From: Beggiatoa leptomitoformis
Lineage (GTDB): Bacteria > Pseudomonadota > Gammaproteobacteria > Beggiatoales > Beggiatoaceae
Assembly (NCBI RefSeq): GCF_001305575.3
Contig: NZ_CP012373.2
Span: 2,270,261-2,334,260 of the forward strand
Reading direction: 5' to 3'
DNA length: 64,000 nt
The position numbers and the translations under genes were made by a program. The notes below the pieces were generated by a model. That model saw nothing but the letters and a program-made list of their open reading frames with translations. It was not told the DNA's origin and ran no database searches. Each line of letters starts with the position of its first letter. Within the stretch, counting starts at the first letter, position 1. Below are positions 1 to 9,341 of the stretch, one piece after another.

Positions 1-519
1 GTCTTTTATTTGCTTGTACCAACCATAAACACTCACATAAGTGACATCGGGCGCAGCCTGTGCAATTGCATCCACCTTTGCCATGCCTAAAGCCACTAAC
101 GAATTTATTTCTTTAATGATTTTTAACCGATATTCTGCTTTTTCCCGCGCTGCGGTTTTGGCAACTTCCCAAGTTGCCCATAAAGACGCTGGGGAATAGC
201 TGGGTTTAGAAGATTTAATTTGAGGCTCTTGCAATTCGAGCGCGATTTCTTTCAGTTTTTTTGAATTTTTTTGAGGTAAAACAGCAATTTTTGCGTTTTT
301 TTCTGATTGATTTAACTTAGAAAGGACAATTTCTTTATATTTTTCAGGCAGACTATCGATATTGATTTCATAACCCACCCCACCGCGTCCGCCTTGCACG
401 GAAACCTCACGGACATCTAGGGGTGAGCCTAGCCAAGAGCCTTGACTAATAGCTTTTCTGATTGACTGTGGAGAAACATCAGTGATTTCGGCTATTTCTC
501 TTATTGAAATAAAACTCAT
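1..519 (-). CDS. Mu-like transposase (MuA type), N-terminal part, truncated by window edge
   Basis: This open frame starts at the ATG at 519 and runs off the left edge, giving 173 visible residues. Residues about 1-70 resemble the Mu-type N-terminal winged-helix domain: an HTH (REIAEITDVSPQSIRKAI) is followed by a Gly/Arg-rich wing (QGGRGGVGYEIN) and the SLPEKYKEIVLSKL helix, comparable with the GGKAIEYNANSLP region of MuA. Residues about 105-173 look like the next DNA-binding module (WATWEVAKTAAREKAEYR, then a helix ending VYGWYKQIKD). The catalytic DDE domain would lie outside the window. MuA-type transposases bind the phage ends and catalyse replicative transposition. The gene lies third in an apparent early operon. 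Its ribosome-binding site is weak (GCGAG about 10 nt upstream). Family assignment is from motif memory, not a search. Confidence 0.85.
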   Translation of the reverse strand, partial: MSFISIREIAEITDVSPQSIRKAISQGSWLGSPLDVREVSVQGGRGGVGYEINIDSLPEKYKEIVLSKLNQSEKNAKIAVLPQKNSKKLKEIALELQEPQIKSSKPSYSPASLWATWEVAKTAAREKAEYRLKIIKEINSLVALGMAKVDAIAQAAPDVTYVSVYGWYKQIKD

Positions 520-602
520 AATAAACAACTCGCACCAATAGTTTTATCTACACCATTAATCATTTTTTAACCCCCAATTCATGGGGGCAGTAAAAACATG
601 AT

Positions 603-1109
603 TTAGAATATTGGAACTGGCGGAGTAAAAAACCCAACTGTTTTAAACGCTCTCATGGCAACGCGGTATCCCAGCTTTGTCGGGGGAAAAAAGATGTAAT
701 TCGTTTCTTTTTCAGCCGTGTCGATATCTGAAAAATCGGTTGCTTCTGAGTGAAAGGCGATTGCACCACAGTATGGATAGAGAAAATTTGCATCAGGTAT
801 GAAGCTTCTTACGCTGACTTGCTGAATGTTGTACTGATACTTTTCTTGTAAATTGAGCGTTGCTCTGCCTACTTTGGAATAGCGATTGACGCGACGACTA
901 TCGTTACGGCAAGCCTGAGCAAAGTCGTAGGCATTGGCGAGTTGCAATAAGGCTTTATCGCCAATGTTAAAAGAGGGGAAGTAACCCCCTTGAGCATTAA
1001 GAAGTGCATCAAATGACGGAAAATCGGTATATTCTGATGTCACTGCATTTAGTGCAGGTAAGGTGAATGACATGGTGCATTCTTTTGAGACTGATGGAAG
1101 ATTTAGCAT
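603..1109 (-). CDS. Hypothetical protein in the Mu-like early operon
   Basis: A 168-residue protein that I do not recognise. It lies between the gp16-like gene (14 nt upstream) and the transposase (83 nt downstream) on the same strand, so it is probably co-transcribed with them. A clear ribosome-binding site (AAAGGAAACATC) precedes the ATG at 1109. An internal ATG at 1073, giving MSFTLPALNAV, is an alternative start. No signal peptide or membrane segment is visible. The sequence is mixed alpha/beta in character, with several aromatic motifs in the second half (FLYPYCGAIAF, NYIFFPPTKLGYRVA). Its position suggests an early phage function, for example a transposition accessory factor or host-takeover protein, but nothing in the sequence shows which. 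Confidence 0.7.
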   Translation of the reverse strand: MLNLPSVSKECTMSFTLPALNAVTSEYTDFPSFDALLNAQGGYFPSFNIGDKALLQLANAYDFAQACRNDSRRVNRYSKVGRATLNLQEKYQYNIQQVSVRSFIPDANFLYPYCGAIAFHSEATDFSDIDTAEKETNYIFFPPTKLGYRVAMRAFKTVGFFTPPVPIF

Positions 1110-1123
1110 GATGTTTCCTTTAT

Positions 1124-1327
1124 TTAAAAAAGTGGTTTGCCGATGGTTTTTTCTATGCTGTTGATAATGTTGCGGGCGACTAAGCCACGGGGTGGCGTAC
1201 CACCGCGTTTTATTGCGCGGCGCAAACTGTTATCTACTGTTCGCGGATGAAAGTTGTGCTGTATCGCCCAAGAGCGAAGGGTGTATCGTTTTTTTTTTAA
1301 ACGCTGTTTGATGTGTTCTAGGTTCAT
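1124..1327 (-). CDS. Small DNA-binding protein, BcepMu gp16-like, first early gene
   Basis: A 67-residue basic protein starting at the ATG at 1327 (MNLEHIKQRLKKK), preceded by CAAGGACAAACC as ribosome-binding site. A longer frame upstream, to 1477, would run through the divergent control region and is rejected. The sequence RYTLRSWAIQHNFHPRTVDNSL forms a helix-turn-helix, followed by a basic wing (RRAIKRGGTPPRG) and a helix ending in IGKPLF. This resembles the small BcepMu gp16-type and Ner-like regulators that occupy the first early position in Mu-like phages. Its likely role is to control the switch between repressor and early operon by binding the 1328-1423 interval. The family name is by pattern recognition only. 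Confidence 0.7.
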   Translation of the reverse strand: MNLEHIKQRLKKKRYTLRSWAIQHNFHPRTVDNSLRRAIKRGGTPPRGLVARNIINSIEKTIGKPLF

Positions 1328-1423
1328 GGTTTGTCCTTGATGTGTTCCTATTGTTGGTACACATGATGCTAATATAGTCGCTATAACGACACATGTCAAT
1401 ATAGCGACAACATTGAGGGAATT
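1328..1423. promoter_or_regulatory. Divergent early/repressor control region with operator-like repeats
   Basis: This 96-base gap separates the leftward early operon from the rightward repressor. It contains an inverted pair GTCGCTAT (1377-1384) and ATAGCGAC (1401-1408), with centres 24 bp apart, and a third GTCG/CGAC half-site at 1385-1389. It also holds a GTGTTCC element at 1351-1357; the same GTGTTCC recurs just after the repressor gene (1779-1785). The layout is that of a Mu/lambda-type switch bound by the repressor and the gp16-like protein. Promoter boxes could not be fixed with confidence. Confidence 0.5.
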
Positions 1424-1777
1424 ATGGGAATCGGTAGCAGAATAAAAGAAATTAGACTTTCTAAAAAACTGAATCAAAAAAGATTTTCTGAAATAACAAA
1501 CGTATCTCGTAGCTATATATCAGAAATAGAATCTGAGAAAAGCAAGGTATCTATTGATGTAGCTGTCGGTATAGCGACTCATTTTCCTGACATTAATTTG
1601 AATTGGCTACTTACTGGGGATGGAAATATCCTTGATCACAATTTTCACCGAAAAACGCCCGCAAATAACCAGCCGTCAGAAACCCAGCACGTGACGAAAA
1701 AAGAACTGATGGATACGCTTGAATTAATCCTTCAAGAAACGGAGAAAGGCATGGAATTGGTTAAAAAAATGGGTTAA
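1424..1777 (+). CDS. Phage repressor, XRE-family helix-turn-helix protein
   Basis: A 117-residue protein with a typical N-terminal XRE/Cro-C1 domain at residues about 5-65 (RIKEIRLSKKLNQKRFSEI, then the recognition segment NVSRSYISEIES). The segment FPDINLNWLLTGDGN is the usual end of HTH domains in phage repressors. The C-terminal ~45 residues form a linker and a charged helix (KKELMDTLELILQETEKGMEL) suited to oligomerisation. There is no LexA/C1-type peptidase domain, so RecA-stimulated self-cleavage is not expected. GAGGGAATT precedes the ATG. It is divergent from the early operon and is expected to repress it and maintain lysogeny; this follows from position and family. Confidence 0.85.
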   Translation: MGIGSRIKEIRLSKKLNQKRFSEITNVSRSYISEIESEKSKVSIDVAVGIATHFPDINLNWLLTGDGNILDHNFHRKTPANNQPSETQHVTKKELMDTLELILQETEKGMELVKKMG

Positions 1778-1802
1778 AGTGTTCCAACTATTAGAACACT
1801 TT
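1776..1802 (+). other. Hairpin after the repressor gene (weak terminator or operator)
   Basis: A perfect inverted repeat AAAGTGTTC (1776-1784) / GAACACTTT (1794-1802) with a 9-base loop overlaps the repressor stop codon. No long T-run follows. The GTGTTC half is also found in the divergent control region, so it could be a repressor-binding site rather than a terminator. Confidence 0.4.
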
Positions 1803-1830
1803 AGAAGGTAGGAATAGCGAGACTCAACCT

Positions 1831-2130
1831 ATGACAAAGGCCAAGAAACTTTATGCCGCGAAGGAATTAAAAGATGTCGTTATCTCTATTCAAACAGATA
1901 GAAATTTCTTTGGCATAACCGATAGATTTAATGCAGCGCAATCGCTTTATCACAACTTACTAAAAGAGGCTCAAGCAGGAAATATAGAAAGTGTGGAGAA
2001 AATAGGCGATGCACTCACCCTTTATTTAGAGATTGCTAGCGAGATGTACGCCCGTAGTGCCAAATTTAGGGATATTCGTGATAACGAGCTAAAAGACTTG
2101 AACGATTTAATCGTAAAATTTGCTGGCTAA
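1831..2130 (+). CDS. Hypothetical small protein between repressor and phage end
   Basis: A 99-residue, mostly helical, charged protein with no recognised family. It follows the repressor by 53 bases on the same strand and is the last gene before the palindrome cluster at the presumed phage end. The start is the ATG at 1831 (MTKAKKLYAAKELKDVV), with only weak purine-rich sequence upstream. No signal peptide or membrane segment is visible. In Mu-like phages, genes on the repressor side of the end are often lysogeny or moron genes. That is context only; the function is unknown. Confidence 0.6.
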   Translation: MTKAKKLYAAKELKDVVISIQTDRNFFGITDRFNAAQSLYHNLLKEAQAGNIESVEKIGDALTLYLEIASEMYARSAKFRDIRDNELKDLNDLIVKFAG

Positions 2131-2140
2131 CTACTAAAGG

Positions 2141-2215
2141 TTGCGCAACTTTGCGCAACCAAATATTGCGCAACCTGTAAAATTATTGCGCAACTTTGCG
2201 CAACCTGTTGCGCAA
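2141..2215. repeat. Six TTGCGCAA palindromes, candidate transposase end-binding sites
   Basis: The 8-base palindrome TTGCGCAA occurs at 2141, 2151, 2166, 2186, 2196 and 2208 (start positions), mostly as TTGCGCAACC or TTGCGCAACT. Two pairs are exactly 10 bp apart, one helical turn, so neighbouring sites face the same side of the DNA. They lie between the last phage gene and the presumed phage end. Multiple protein-binding sites are expected there, because MuA binds several sites at each end. An alternative is a repressor or host-factor array. Confidence 0.7.
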
Positions 2216-2400
2216 AAACTAACATAAAAAAATGATAAAAATTACAGTTTTTTACATAAAAAAACGGCTTAAATTCGTGTTTTTTCCAATTCCTCATAAA
2301 TGCTCTTAAATCCCCTGATTCACCTATAACAAACAGTAAAATATAAAATTTTCCCCACCAAAAAATTTAATTTTCTATTTTCTCATATTTAAATTTCTAT
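2216..2400. other. AT-rich gene-free stretch near the prophage end
   Basis: No convincing gene is seen. The sequence is very AT-rich and contains the direct repeat ACATAAAAAAA at 2222-2232 and 2254-2264, 32 bp apart. This could be part of the phage end (A-tracts suit bent DNA in a transpososome) or ordinary spacer. Confidence 0.4.
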
Positions 2401-2481
2401 TTACCCCCTACACGCTGCGTTTGCTGTGTATAAAAATAACAGACTACATATCACACTAAATACAATACGAAATGCGTTCAT
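2401..2481 (-). CDS. Micro-ORF with signal-peptide-like sequence, perhaps a truncated host gene
   Basis: A 26-codon frame starts at the ATG at 2481. A strong Shine-Dalgarno sequence, AGGAGGA (minus strand, 2492-2498), lies 10 nt upstream. The peptide looks like a complete Sec signal peptide: a short positive N-region (MNAFR), a hydrophobic core (IVFSVICSLLFLY) and an AxA-type cleavage site (TANA), then only A-C-R-G before the stop. Such a leader with almost no mature part suggests the first codons of a secreted-protein gene cut by the Mu-like insertion. Alternatively it may be a genuine small exported peptide or leader ORF. Confidence 0.5.
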   Translation of the reverse strand: MNAFRIVFSVICSLLFLYTANAACRG

Positions 2482-4621
<2,140 letters not shown>

Positions 4622-4704
4622 CTTATCCGAATCATAATCTATTTTGCTTTTGAACACGGTTCATTCGGCTAATCCTTATTGTCTGCTTCAGACGGTCTTT
4701 AACA

Positions 4705-4750
4705 ACGGATAACACTGCTTTAAGCACTGGTATCCGTTTGATAATTTTTT
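4705..4750. terminator. Probable bidirectional terminator between convergent genes
   Basis: A perfect 7-bp stem ACGGATA (4705-4711) / TATCCGT (4731-4737), with partial pairing inside the loop, is followed by TTTGATAATTTTTT on the plus strand. It lies between the convergent thiamine pyrophosphokinase and sensor-kinase genes. A second hairpin with the same ACGGATA/TATCCGT stem occurs after fabI. Confidence 0.7.
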
Positions 4751-4755
4751 ATTAC

Positions 4756-7700
4756 TTATTTGCTTGATACTTTCTGCCGTTTTATCTGGATGTAATCCTG
4801 CAAGAGTTCGCACAACTCTTTTTCTTGCAACTGTTTGGCAAGTCTGCTAACTGTCGTGATAAAGTCTTGTAATACATTGTCTTGTTTAATTAACTTTTGC
4901 CCATATTGAACAATGCCGTGCATATCACCTTGTAATGCTAAATCATATAAAACATCTAATTCTGCGAGCGTAGGACTTGGTTGCTGTAGTGGTGGCAGGC
5001 TTATGGTGGGTGAGACAGAAAAATTCTCGGGCATGGGTGTCTCATAAATCCAAACAAAATTTAGATAATGTTGCAAATGACTCAATAAAACATCGGTTGG
5101 AATTGGTTTGGCAATAAATGCCTGACATCCTGCGACAATACAAGCATCTTGGTCAATTTCAAAAACACTTGCGGAAATGGCAAAAATAATAGTACTAGAT
5201 AATTCAGGATGTTGACGGACTTGTCGCGCTAATGCCAAACCATCTAATCGTGGCATGACAATATCGGTTAATATCGCATCGGGTTTATGTTCTAGTGTAA
5301 GTTCAAGAGCTTCTTGTCCATCCTCTGCTTCAATAATCTCAAATCCTAACTGACTAAGTAAATTACTTAAAACATAGCGATTATCCGCAACATCATCAGC
5401 AATCAGGATTTTACAAGGCATTTTGTGCGCGCTATGCGCAGGAAAATGATAACTGCATATGTGCGGTGTTTCTGAGGAAAAGGGTAATGAGCGTTGTGTA
5501 ACAACAGGAAAATCTAACCAAACGCGAAAATGGCTTCCTTGTTTATAAACACTATCAACGGTTATTCGCCCTGCCATTGTTTCTACTAATTTTTTTGTAA
5601 TGGCTAATCCTAATCCTGTTCCTTGTTCACGATAGTGGGGTTTACCCAATTGCTCAAAAGGGAGAAAGATTTTCTCTAATGATTCTGTAGCGATGCCTAT
5701 TCCTGTATCTTCTACATGAAAACAAAATTGATTTCCCTGTAAATATTCAACAAAAAAAGTAATATTGCCCCGATTAGTAAACTTAACAGCATTACTGAGT
5801 AAATTAATTAAAATCTGGCGTAATCGTTTTGCGTCTGCATAAATAGTATTTGGTAATATCTCATTATTTTTATAAGAAAAATCAACTCCTTTTTGTTCTG
5901 CGCGTGCTTGGAATAAATTAACCAAATCACCTAAAAACTGCGCTAAATTTATTTCTACAGGTTGTAAATCCAAACGGTTGGCTTCTATTTTAGCAATGTC
6001 GAGAATGTCATTAATTAACGTTAGTAAATAATCCCCTGCGCGTTGCATGATGCCGATGCGTTCCCGCTGTTGCGGATTTAACAAGGTGTCACGGTATAAA
6101 ATTTGCGCATAGCCAAGGATTGCATTTAATGGGGTACGCAATTCATGGCTCATATTGGCTAAAAAGGTTGTTTTAGCGGAATTTGCGACCTCTGCTATAT
6201 GTTTTGCTTCGCGTAACTGCGCTTCAGTCCGTTTTTGTTCAGTAATATCTTCAACACTGCTCCAAATGTAAGTTTCTCCATTCCGCTCAATCAATAAACT
6301 ATGCAATCGCACAGGAACAAGATGACCCGCTTTATGGCGCAATTCTTTTTCGTAGGGACGAAAATATCGTTTTTTTTGTAGGCTTGCAATTCTATCCTGT
6401 TCAAGTGGATGAAATTTTTCAGGTGTGAGTTCCCATAAACTCATTTTTCCGCCAATATCCGCCGCTTCATAACCAAGTGCATGTGCGTATGAGGGATTTA
6501 CCTCAACAAAATCACCCGCTAGCGTAATAAGTGCCAATCCTATGGGGGATGCATTGATAAGTGTGCGCAAATGGGATTCACTTTGGCGCAGTGCTTGTTC
6601 TATTTGCTGATGTTCAGTAATATCTTGAACAATACCGAGAATACGGTGCGGTTTACCACTTGCATCATGTAGTAATTCTCCTACACAATGTAAATAACGG
6701 GTTTGCCCATCTAACCAACGAATAATCCGATATTCTGTATGATACGGTTTACCATGTTCTAACGTATCATGTAAGGCAAAATAGTAAATTTCGCGGTCAT
6801 CGGGATGAATCAGCGCGTGTAAAATACCATTGTTGATAACAGGATATGCGTCGCGTTCAATCCCAAAAATGCGGTATAACTCATCTGACCATTCTTCAGT
6901 ATTGGTTAAAATATCCCAATCTCTATGTCCAACATGTGCAATGCGTTGGGCTTCCGCTAAACGGGCTTCACTATTACGTAGCTTTTCTTCCATCTGTTTA
7001 CGCAGGGTTATATCTCGCCCAACAGATTGAAATTCTATTAAATTTCCGTATTCATCAAAAATTGGACTGTCCGTCCATTCAAACCAATGAATATGGCCAT
7101 CATGAGAAATATTGGGTTGCTCGTAAGTAATAACGGAGGGGGCTTTAACGTGGGCGCGGTGCAGTTCTAAATAATGTTGGCGATTTTCTAGCGGTAATGA
7201 GTGGAGAAATGACCGATTTAATAATTCAGCCCGCGATTTACCAAAATGCGTACAATAGGCGTTATTGACAAACATTAACAAGGTATCTGGTGTGATACGA
7301 CACACTAATTCTGATTGTGATTCGATAATGGTGCGATAACAAGACTCGCTATGGCGTAATTCTTCTTCTACACGCCGTTGTTCTGTAATATCAATACCAT
7401 TGCTAACAATGTATTTCACTACATTCTGTTCATCAACAATAACGCTGTTTGACCAAGTAATTAAATGGCGTTTACCTTTTTTATCAACCCAATAACTTTC
7501 ATATTGCAACGGACACTGTTGCGGTGTGAGTTTGACTAGTAATTGTTGAATATAATAACTATCTTCAGGTAGTAGAAATAAATCAAAAATAGAACATCCT
7601 TGTACTTCTTCAAATTTATAGGCTGTCAACTGCTCACAAGCACGATTAAAACTTAAAATATGTCCCTTAACATCAATAACCGCTAATAAACTGCTCGCTG

Positions 7701-8172
7701 TCTGATAAATCGCTTTTATAAAGTCGCGCTCTTCACGCAAAGACTTTTCGGCTGATTGCCGCGAAATAGCTTGATTACGCACAGTAAATAAGCGTTCTAT
7801 AATCACGGGTAACAATTTTACATAATGCGCTTTTTTATCGCGCATCACATAATCCCCAACACCCAGTTTAATCGCCTCCATAACGATGGATTCATAGCCT
7901 GCTTTTACCAACAAAATACTGGCAATTGCAATATTTTGCTCACCTAACAAGCGCAATAATTGCAAACCATCAAAAGGTTGCAATTGATAATCAAAGATTA
8001 ACAACGCATAGTTTTCATTTTGCAAAGCCAATAAACCTTGTTTTGCATCACTCAGATGCGTGACACTAAAACCAACTTGTTGTAAATGGCATTGTACAAG
8101 TCTTGCCTGTGCTGGGTTTTTACCAATATATAAAATACGACGATGATTTTTGGCAGGATGAATTGTGGACAT
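4756..8172 (-). CDS. Hybrid sensor histidine kinase with two receiver and four PAS domains
   Basis: A protein of 1,138 residues if started at the ATG at 8172 (MSTIHPAKNHRRILYIG). A TTG at 8280 and an ATG at 8256 are possible but add a Cys/His-rich segment unlike a receiver, and none of the starts has a good ribosome-binding site. Order: receiver 1 (about 10-130, phospho-Asp in LLIFDYQL), four PAS/PAC units (about 145-650), HisKA with FLANMSHELRTPLNAILGY (His about 676), HATPase_c with the N, G1 and G2 boxes (LLSNAVKFT, VEDTGIGIA, GTGLGLAITKKL), and receiver 2 (about 920-1045, Asp in AILTDIVMPRLDG). The C-terminal ~75 residues are helical and Hpt-like but show no clear phospho-accepting His. 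No membrane segment is seen, so sensing is probably cytoplasmic through the PAS units. The target is unknown. Confidence 0.88.
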   Translation of the reverse strand: MSTIHPAKNHRRILYIGKNPAQARLVQCHLQQVGFSVTHLSDAKQGLLALQNENYALLIFDYQLQPFDGLQLLRLLGEQNIAIASILLVKAGYESIVMEAIKLGVGDYVMRDKKAHYVKLLPVIIERLFTVRNQAISRQSAEKSLREERDFIKAIYQTASSLLAVIDVKGHILSFNRACEQLTAYKFEEVQGCSIFDLFLLPEDSYYIQQLLVKLTPQQCPLQYESYWVDKKGKRHLITWSNSVIVDEQNVVKYIVSNGIDITEQRRVEEELRHSESCYRTIIESQSELVCRITPDTLLMFVNNAYCTHFGKSRAELLNRSFLHSLPLENRQHYLELHRAHVKAPSVITYEQPNISHDGHIHWFEWTDSPIFDEYGNLIEFQSVGRDITLRKQMEEKLRNSEARLAEAQRIAHVGHRDWDILTNTEEWSDELYRIFGIERDAYPVINNGILHALIHPDDREIYYFALHDTLEHGKPYHTEYRIIRWLDGQTRYLHCVGELLHDASGKPHRILGIVQDITEHQQIEQALRQSESHLRTLINASPIGLALITLAGDFVEVNPSYAHALGYEAADIGGKMSLWELTPEKFHPLEQDRIASLQKKRYFRPYEKELRHKAGHLVPVRLHSLLIERNGETYIWSSVEDITEQKRTEAQLREAKHIAEVANSAKTTFLANMSHELRTPLNAILGYAQILYRDTLLNPQQRERIGIMQRAGDYLLTLINDILDIAKIEANRLDLQPVEINLAQFLGDLVNLFQARAEQKGVDFSYKNNEILPNTIYADAKRLRQILINLLSNAVKFTNRGNITFFVEYLQGNQFCFHVEDTGIGIATESLEKIFLPFEQLGKPHYREQGTGLGLAITKKLVETMAGRITVDSVYKQGSHFRVWLDFPVVTQRSLPFSSETPHICSYHFPAHSAHKMPCKILIADDVADNRYVLSNLLSQLGFEIIEAEDGQEALELTLEHKPDAILTDIVMPRLDGLALARQVRQHPELSSTIIFAISASVFEIDQDACIVAGCQAFIAKPIPTDVLLSHLQHYLNFVWIYETPMPENFSVSPTISLPPLQQPSPTLAELDVLYDLALQGDMHGIVQYGQKLIKQDNVLQDFITTVSRLAKQLQEKELCELLQDYIQIKRQKVSSK

Positions 8173-8435
8173 AACAAGGTGCGTGCAATATCGGTGGACA
8201 AAATGCACCGACACACAGTAGTTGAAGAGTTGAAGAAGTGAGACCCCAAGCAACATAACAAAATCAGTTACAATATACAATTTTCGACGGTGCTAAACGA
8301 CATAAGGATAAAAAATCTTTTCCGTTTCATATTTGTTGTTAATGAAAAAGTTTTTTTATGGTTAAATTTATTGATTATCCTTAATTTTTTGGCATTACCC
8401 AATTTTTATAAAACAATCTTTAGGAGAACATCAAC

Positions 8436-9227
8436 ATGGGTTTTTTAGCAGGTAAGCGTGCGTTAATTGTCGGCTTAGCCAGTACCCGTTCTATTGCATG
8501 GGGCGTTGCCCAAGCCATGCACCGCGAAGGCGCGGAATTGGCTTTTGCTTATCAAGGGGAAAAATTGAAAGAACGGGTAGAAAAAATGGCGGGAGAATGT
8601 GGTTCTTCTCTTATTTTTCCTTGCGATGTACAAAGTGATGAACAAATCCAAAGTGTATTTGATAATCTCGCCAAAACATGGGATGGCTTAGATATTATTA
8701 TTCATTCTGTTGCGTTTGCCCCTGCGGAAGAATTAAAAGGTCGCTATTTAGACAATGCTTCTCGTGAAGGGTTTCGCATGGCACATGATATTAGTTCTTA
8801 TAGCTTTTCTGCCTTAGCAATGGCAGGTCGACAGATGATGCAAGGACGCAAGGCCGCCTTATTAACCTTGAGTTATTTAGGGGCAGAACGTGCAATGCCT
8901 AATTACAATGTGATGGGATTAGCAAAAGCCAGTTTAGAAGCAAACATGCGTTATTTAGCGTACAGTTTGGGAGAGGAAGGCATACGGGTAAATGCCATTT
9001 CCGCAGGGCCTATTCGTACATTAGCCGCAGCGGGTATTGCCGATTTTCGTAGTATGTTGGATTACGTGCAGGAAAATGCACCGTTACGGCGTAACGTAAC
9101 GATTGAGGAAGTTGGCAATGTTGCTGCTTTCCTTTGTTCCGATTTAGCGTCAGGCGTTACAGGTGAAGTTACCTATGTTGATTGTGGATTTAACACCATA
9201 GGTATGGGTGGCTATAAGAAGGCTTAA
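8436..9227 (+). CDS. fabI: Enoyl-[acyl-carrier-protein] reductase (NADH), FabI
   Basis: A 263-residue SDR-fold enzyme that reduces enoyl-ACP in the last step of each fatty-acid elongation cycle. The FabI-type nucleotide site [11 protein letters not shown] (13-23) replaces the usual SDR TGxxxGxG. Tyr147, Tyr157 and Lys164 match the FabI active-site pattern Y-x9-Y-x6-[14 protein letters not shown] and the closing [11 protein letters not shown] are typical. TTTAGGAGAACATCAAC gives a good ribosome-binding site. It stands alone, between a divergent kinase gene and a convergent OmpA-TolC gene, so it is probably monocistronic. FabI is the usual target of triclosan-type inhibitors. Confidence 0.95.
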   Translation: MGFLAGKRALIVGLASTRSIAWGVAQAMHREGAELAFAYQGEKLKERVEKMAGECGSSLIFPCDVQSDEQIQSVFDNLAKTWDGLDIIIHSVAFAPAEELKGRYLDNASREGFRMAHDISSYSFSALAMAGRQMMQGRKAALLTLSYLGAERAMPNYNVMGLAKASLEANMRYLAYSLGEEGIRVNAISAGPIRTLAAAGIADFRSMLDYVQENAPLRRNVTIEEVGNVAAFLCSDLASGVTGEVTYVDCGFNTIGMGGYKKA

Positions 9228-9298
9228 AGAGATTGTCTAAATCAGAATTTTCAGGATTATCAGAATTATAAAAACAGGAAAATTTTTGCAAAAGTAGC

Positions 9299-9337
9299 AC
9301 GGATAGCACCGCGTTAAACGGTGTTATCCGTCTTTAT
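9299..9337. terminator. Strong hairpin after fabI, probable terminator
   Basis: A 13-bp stem with one G-U pair, ACGGATAGCACCG (9299-9311) / CGGTGTTATCCGT (9319-9331), has a 7-base loop and is followed by CTTTATT. It separates the convergent fabI and OmpA-TolC genes and could act in both directions. Its ends match the hairpin at 4705-4737. Confidence 0.7.
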
Positions 9338-9341
9338 TGAA

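Larger units (their letters stand above)
1..2412. mobile_element. End of a Mu-like transposable prophage (partial; right boundary tentative)
   Basis: The gene order matches the early end of Mu-type phages read on the minus strand: a repressor next to the phage end, a divergent early operon starting with a small DNA-binding protein, then the transposase. The transposase is cut by the window edge, so most of the element lies to the left. The right boundary is not proven. It should lie after the repressor-side gene that stops at 2130 and before metY at 2694. A tentative junction is the CA at 2411-2412: on the minus strand this gives an inward-reading end starting TGTAGG, compatible with the TG-starting ends of Mu phages, directly after a truncated-looking signal-peptide ORF. 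Another possible end is the CA at 2223-2224. Confidence 0.65.

Noticed and set aside
520..602. CCCCC/GGGGG hairpin at about 580-596 as a terminator
   Set aside because: Only five base pairs and no T-run after the stem on either strand.
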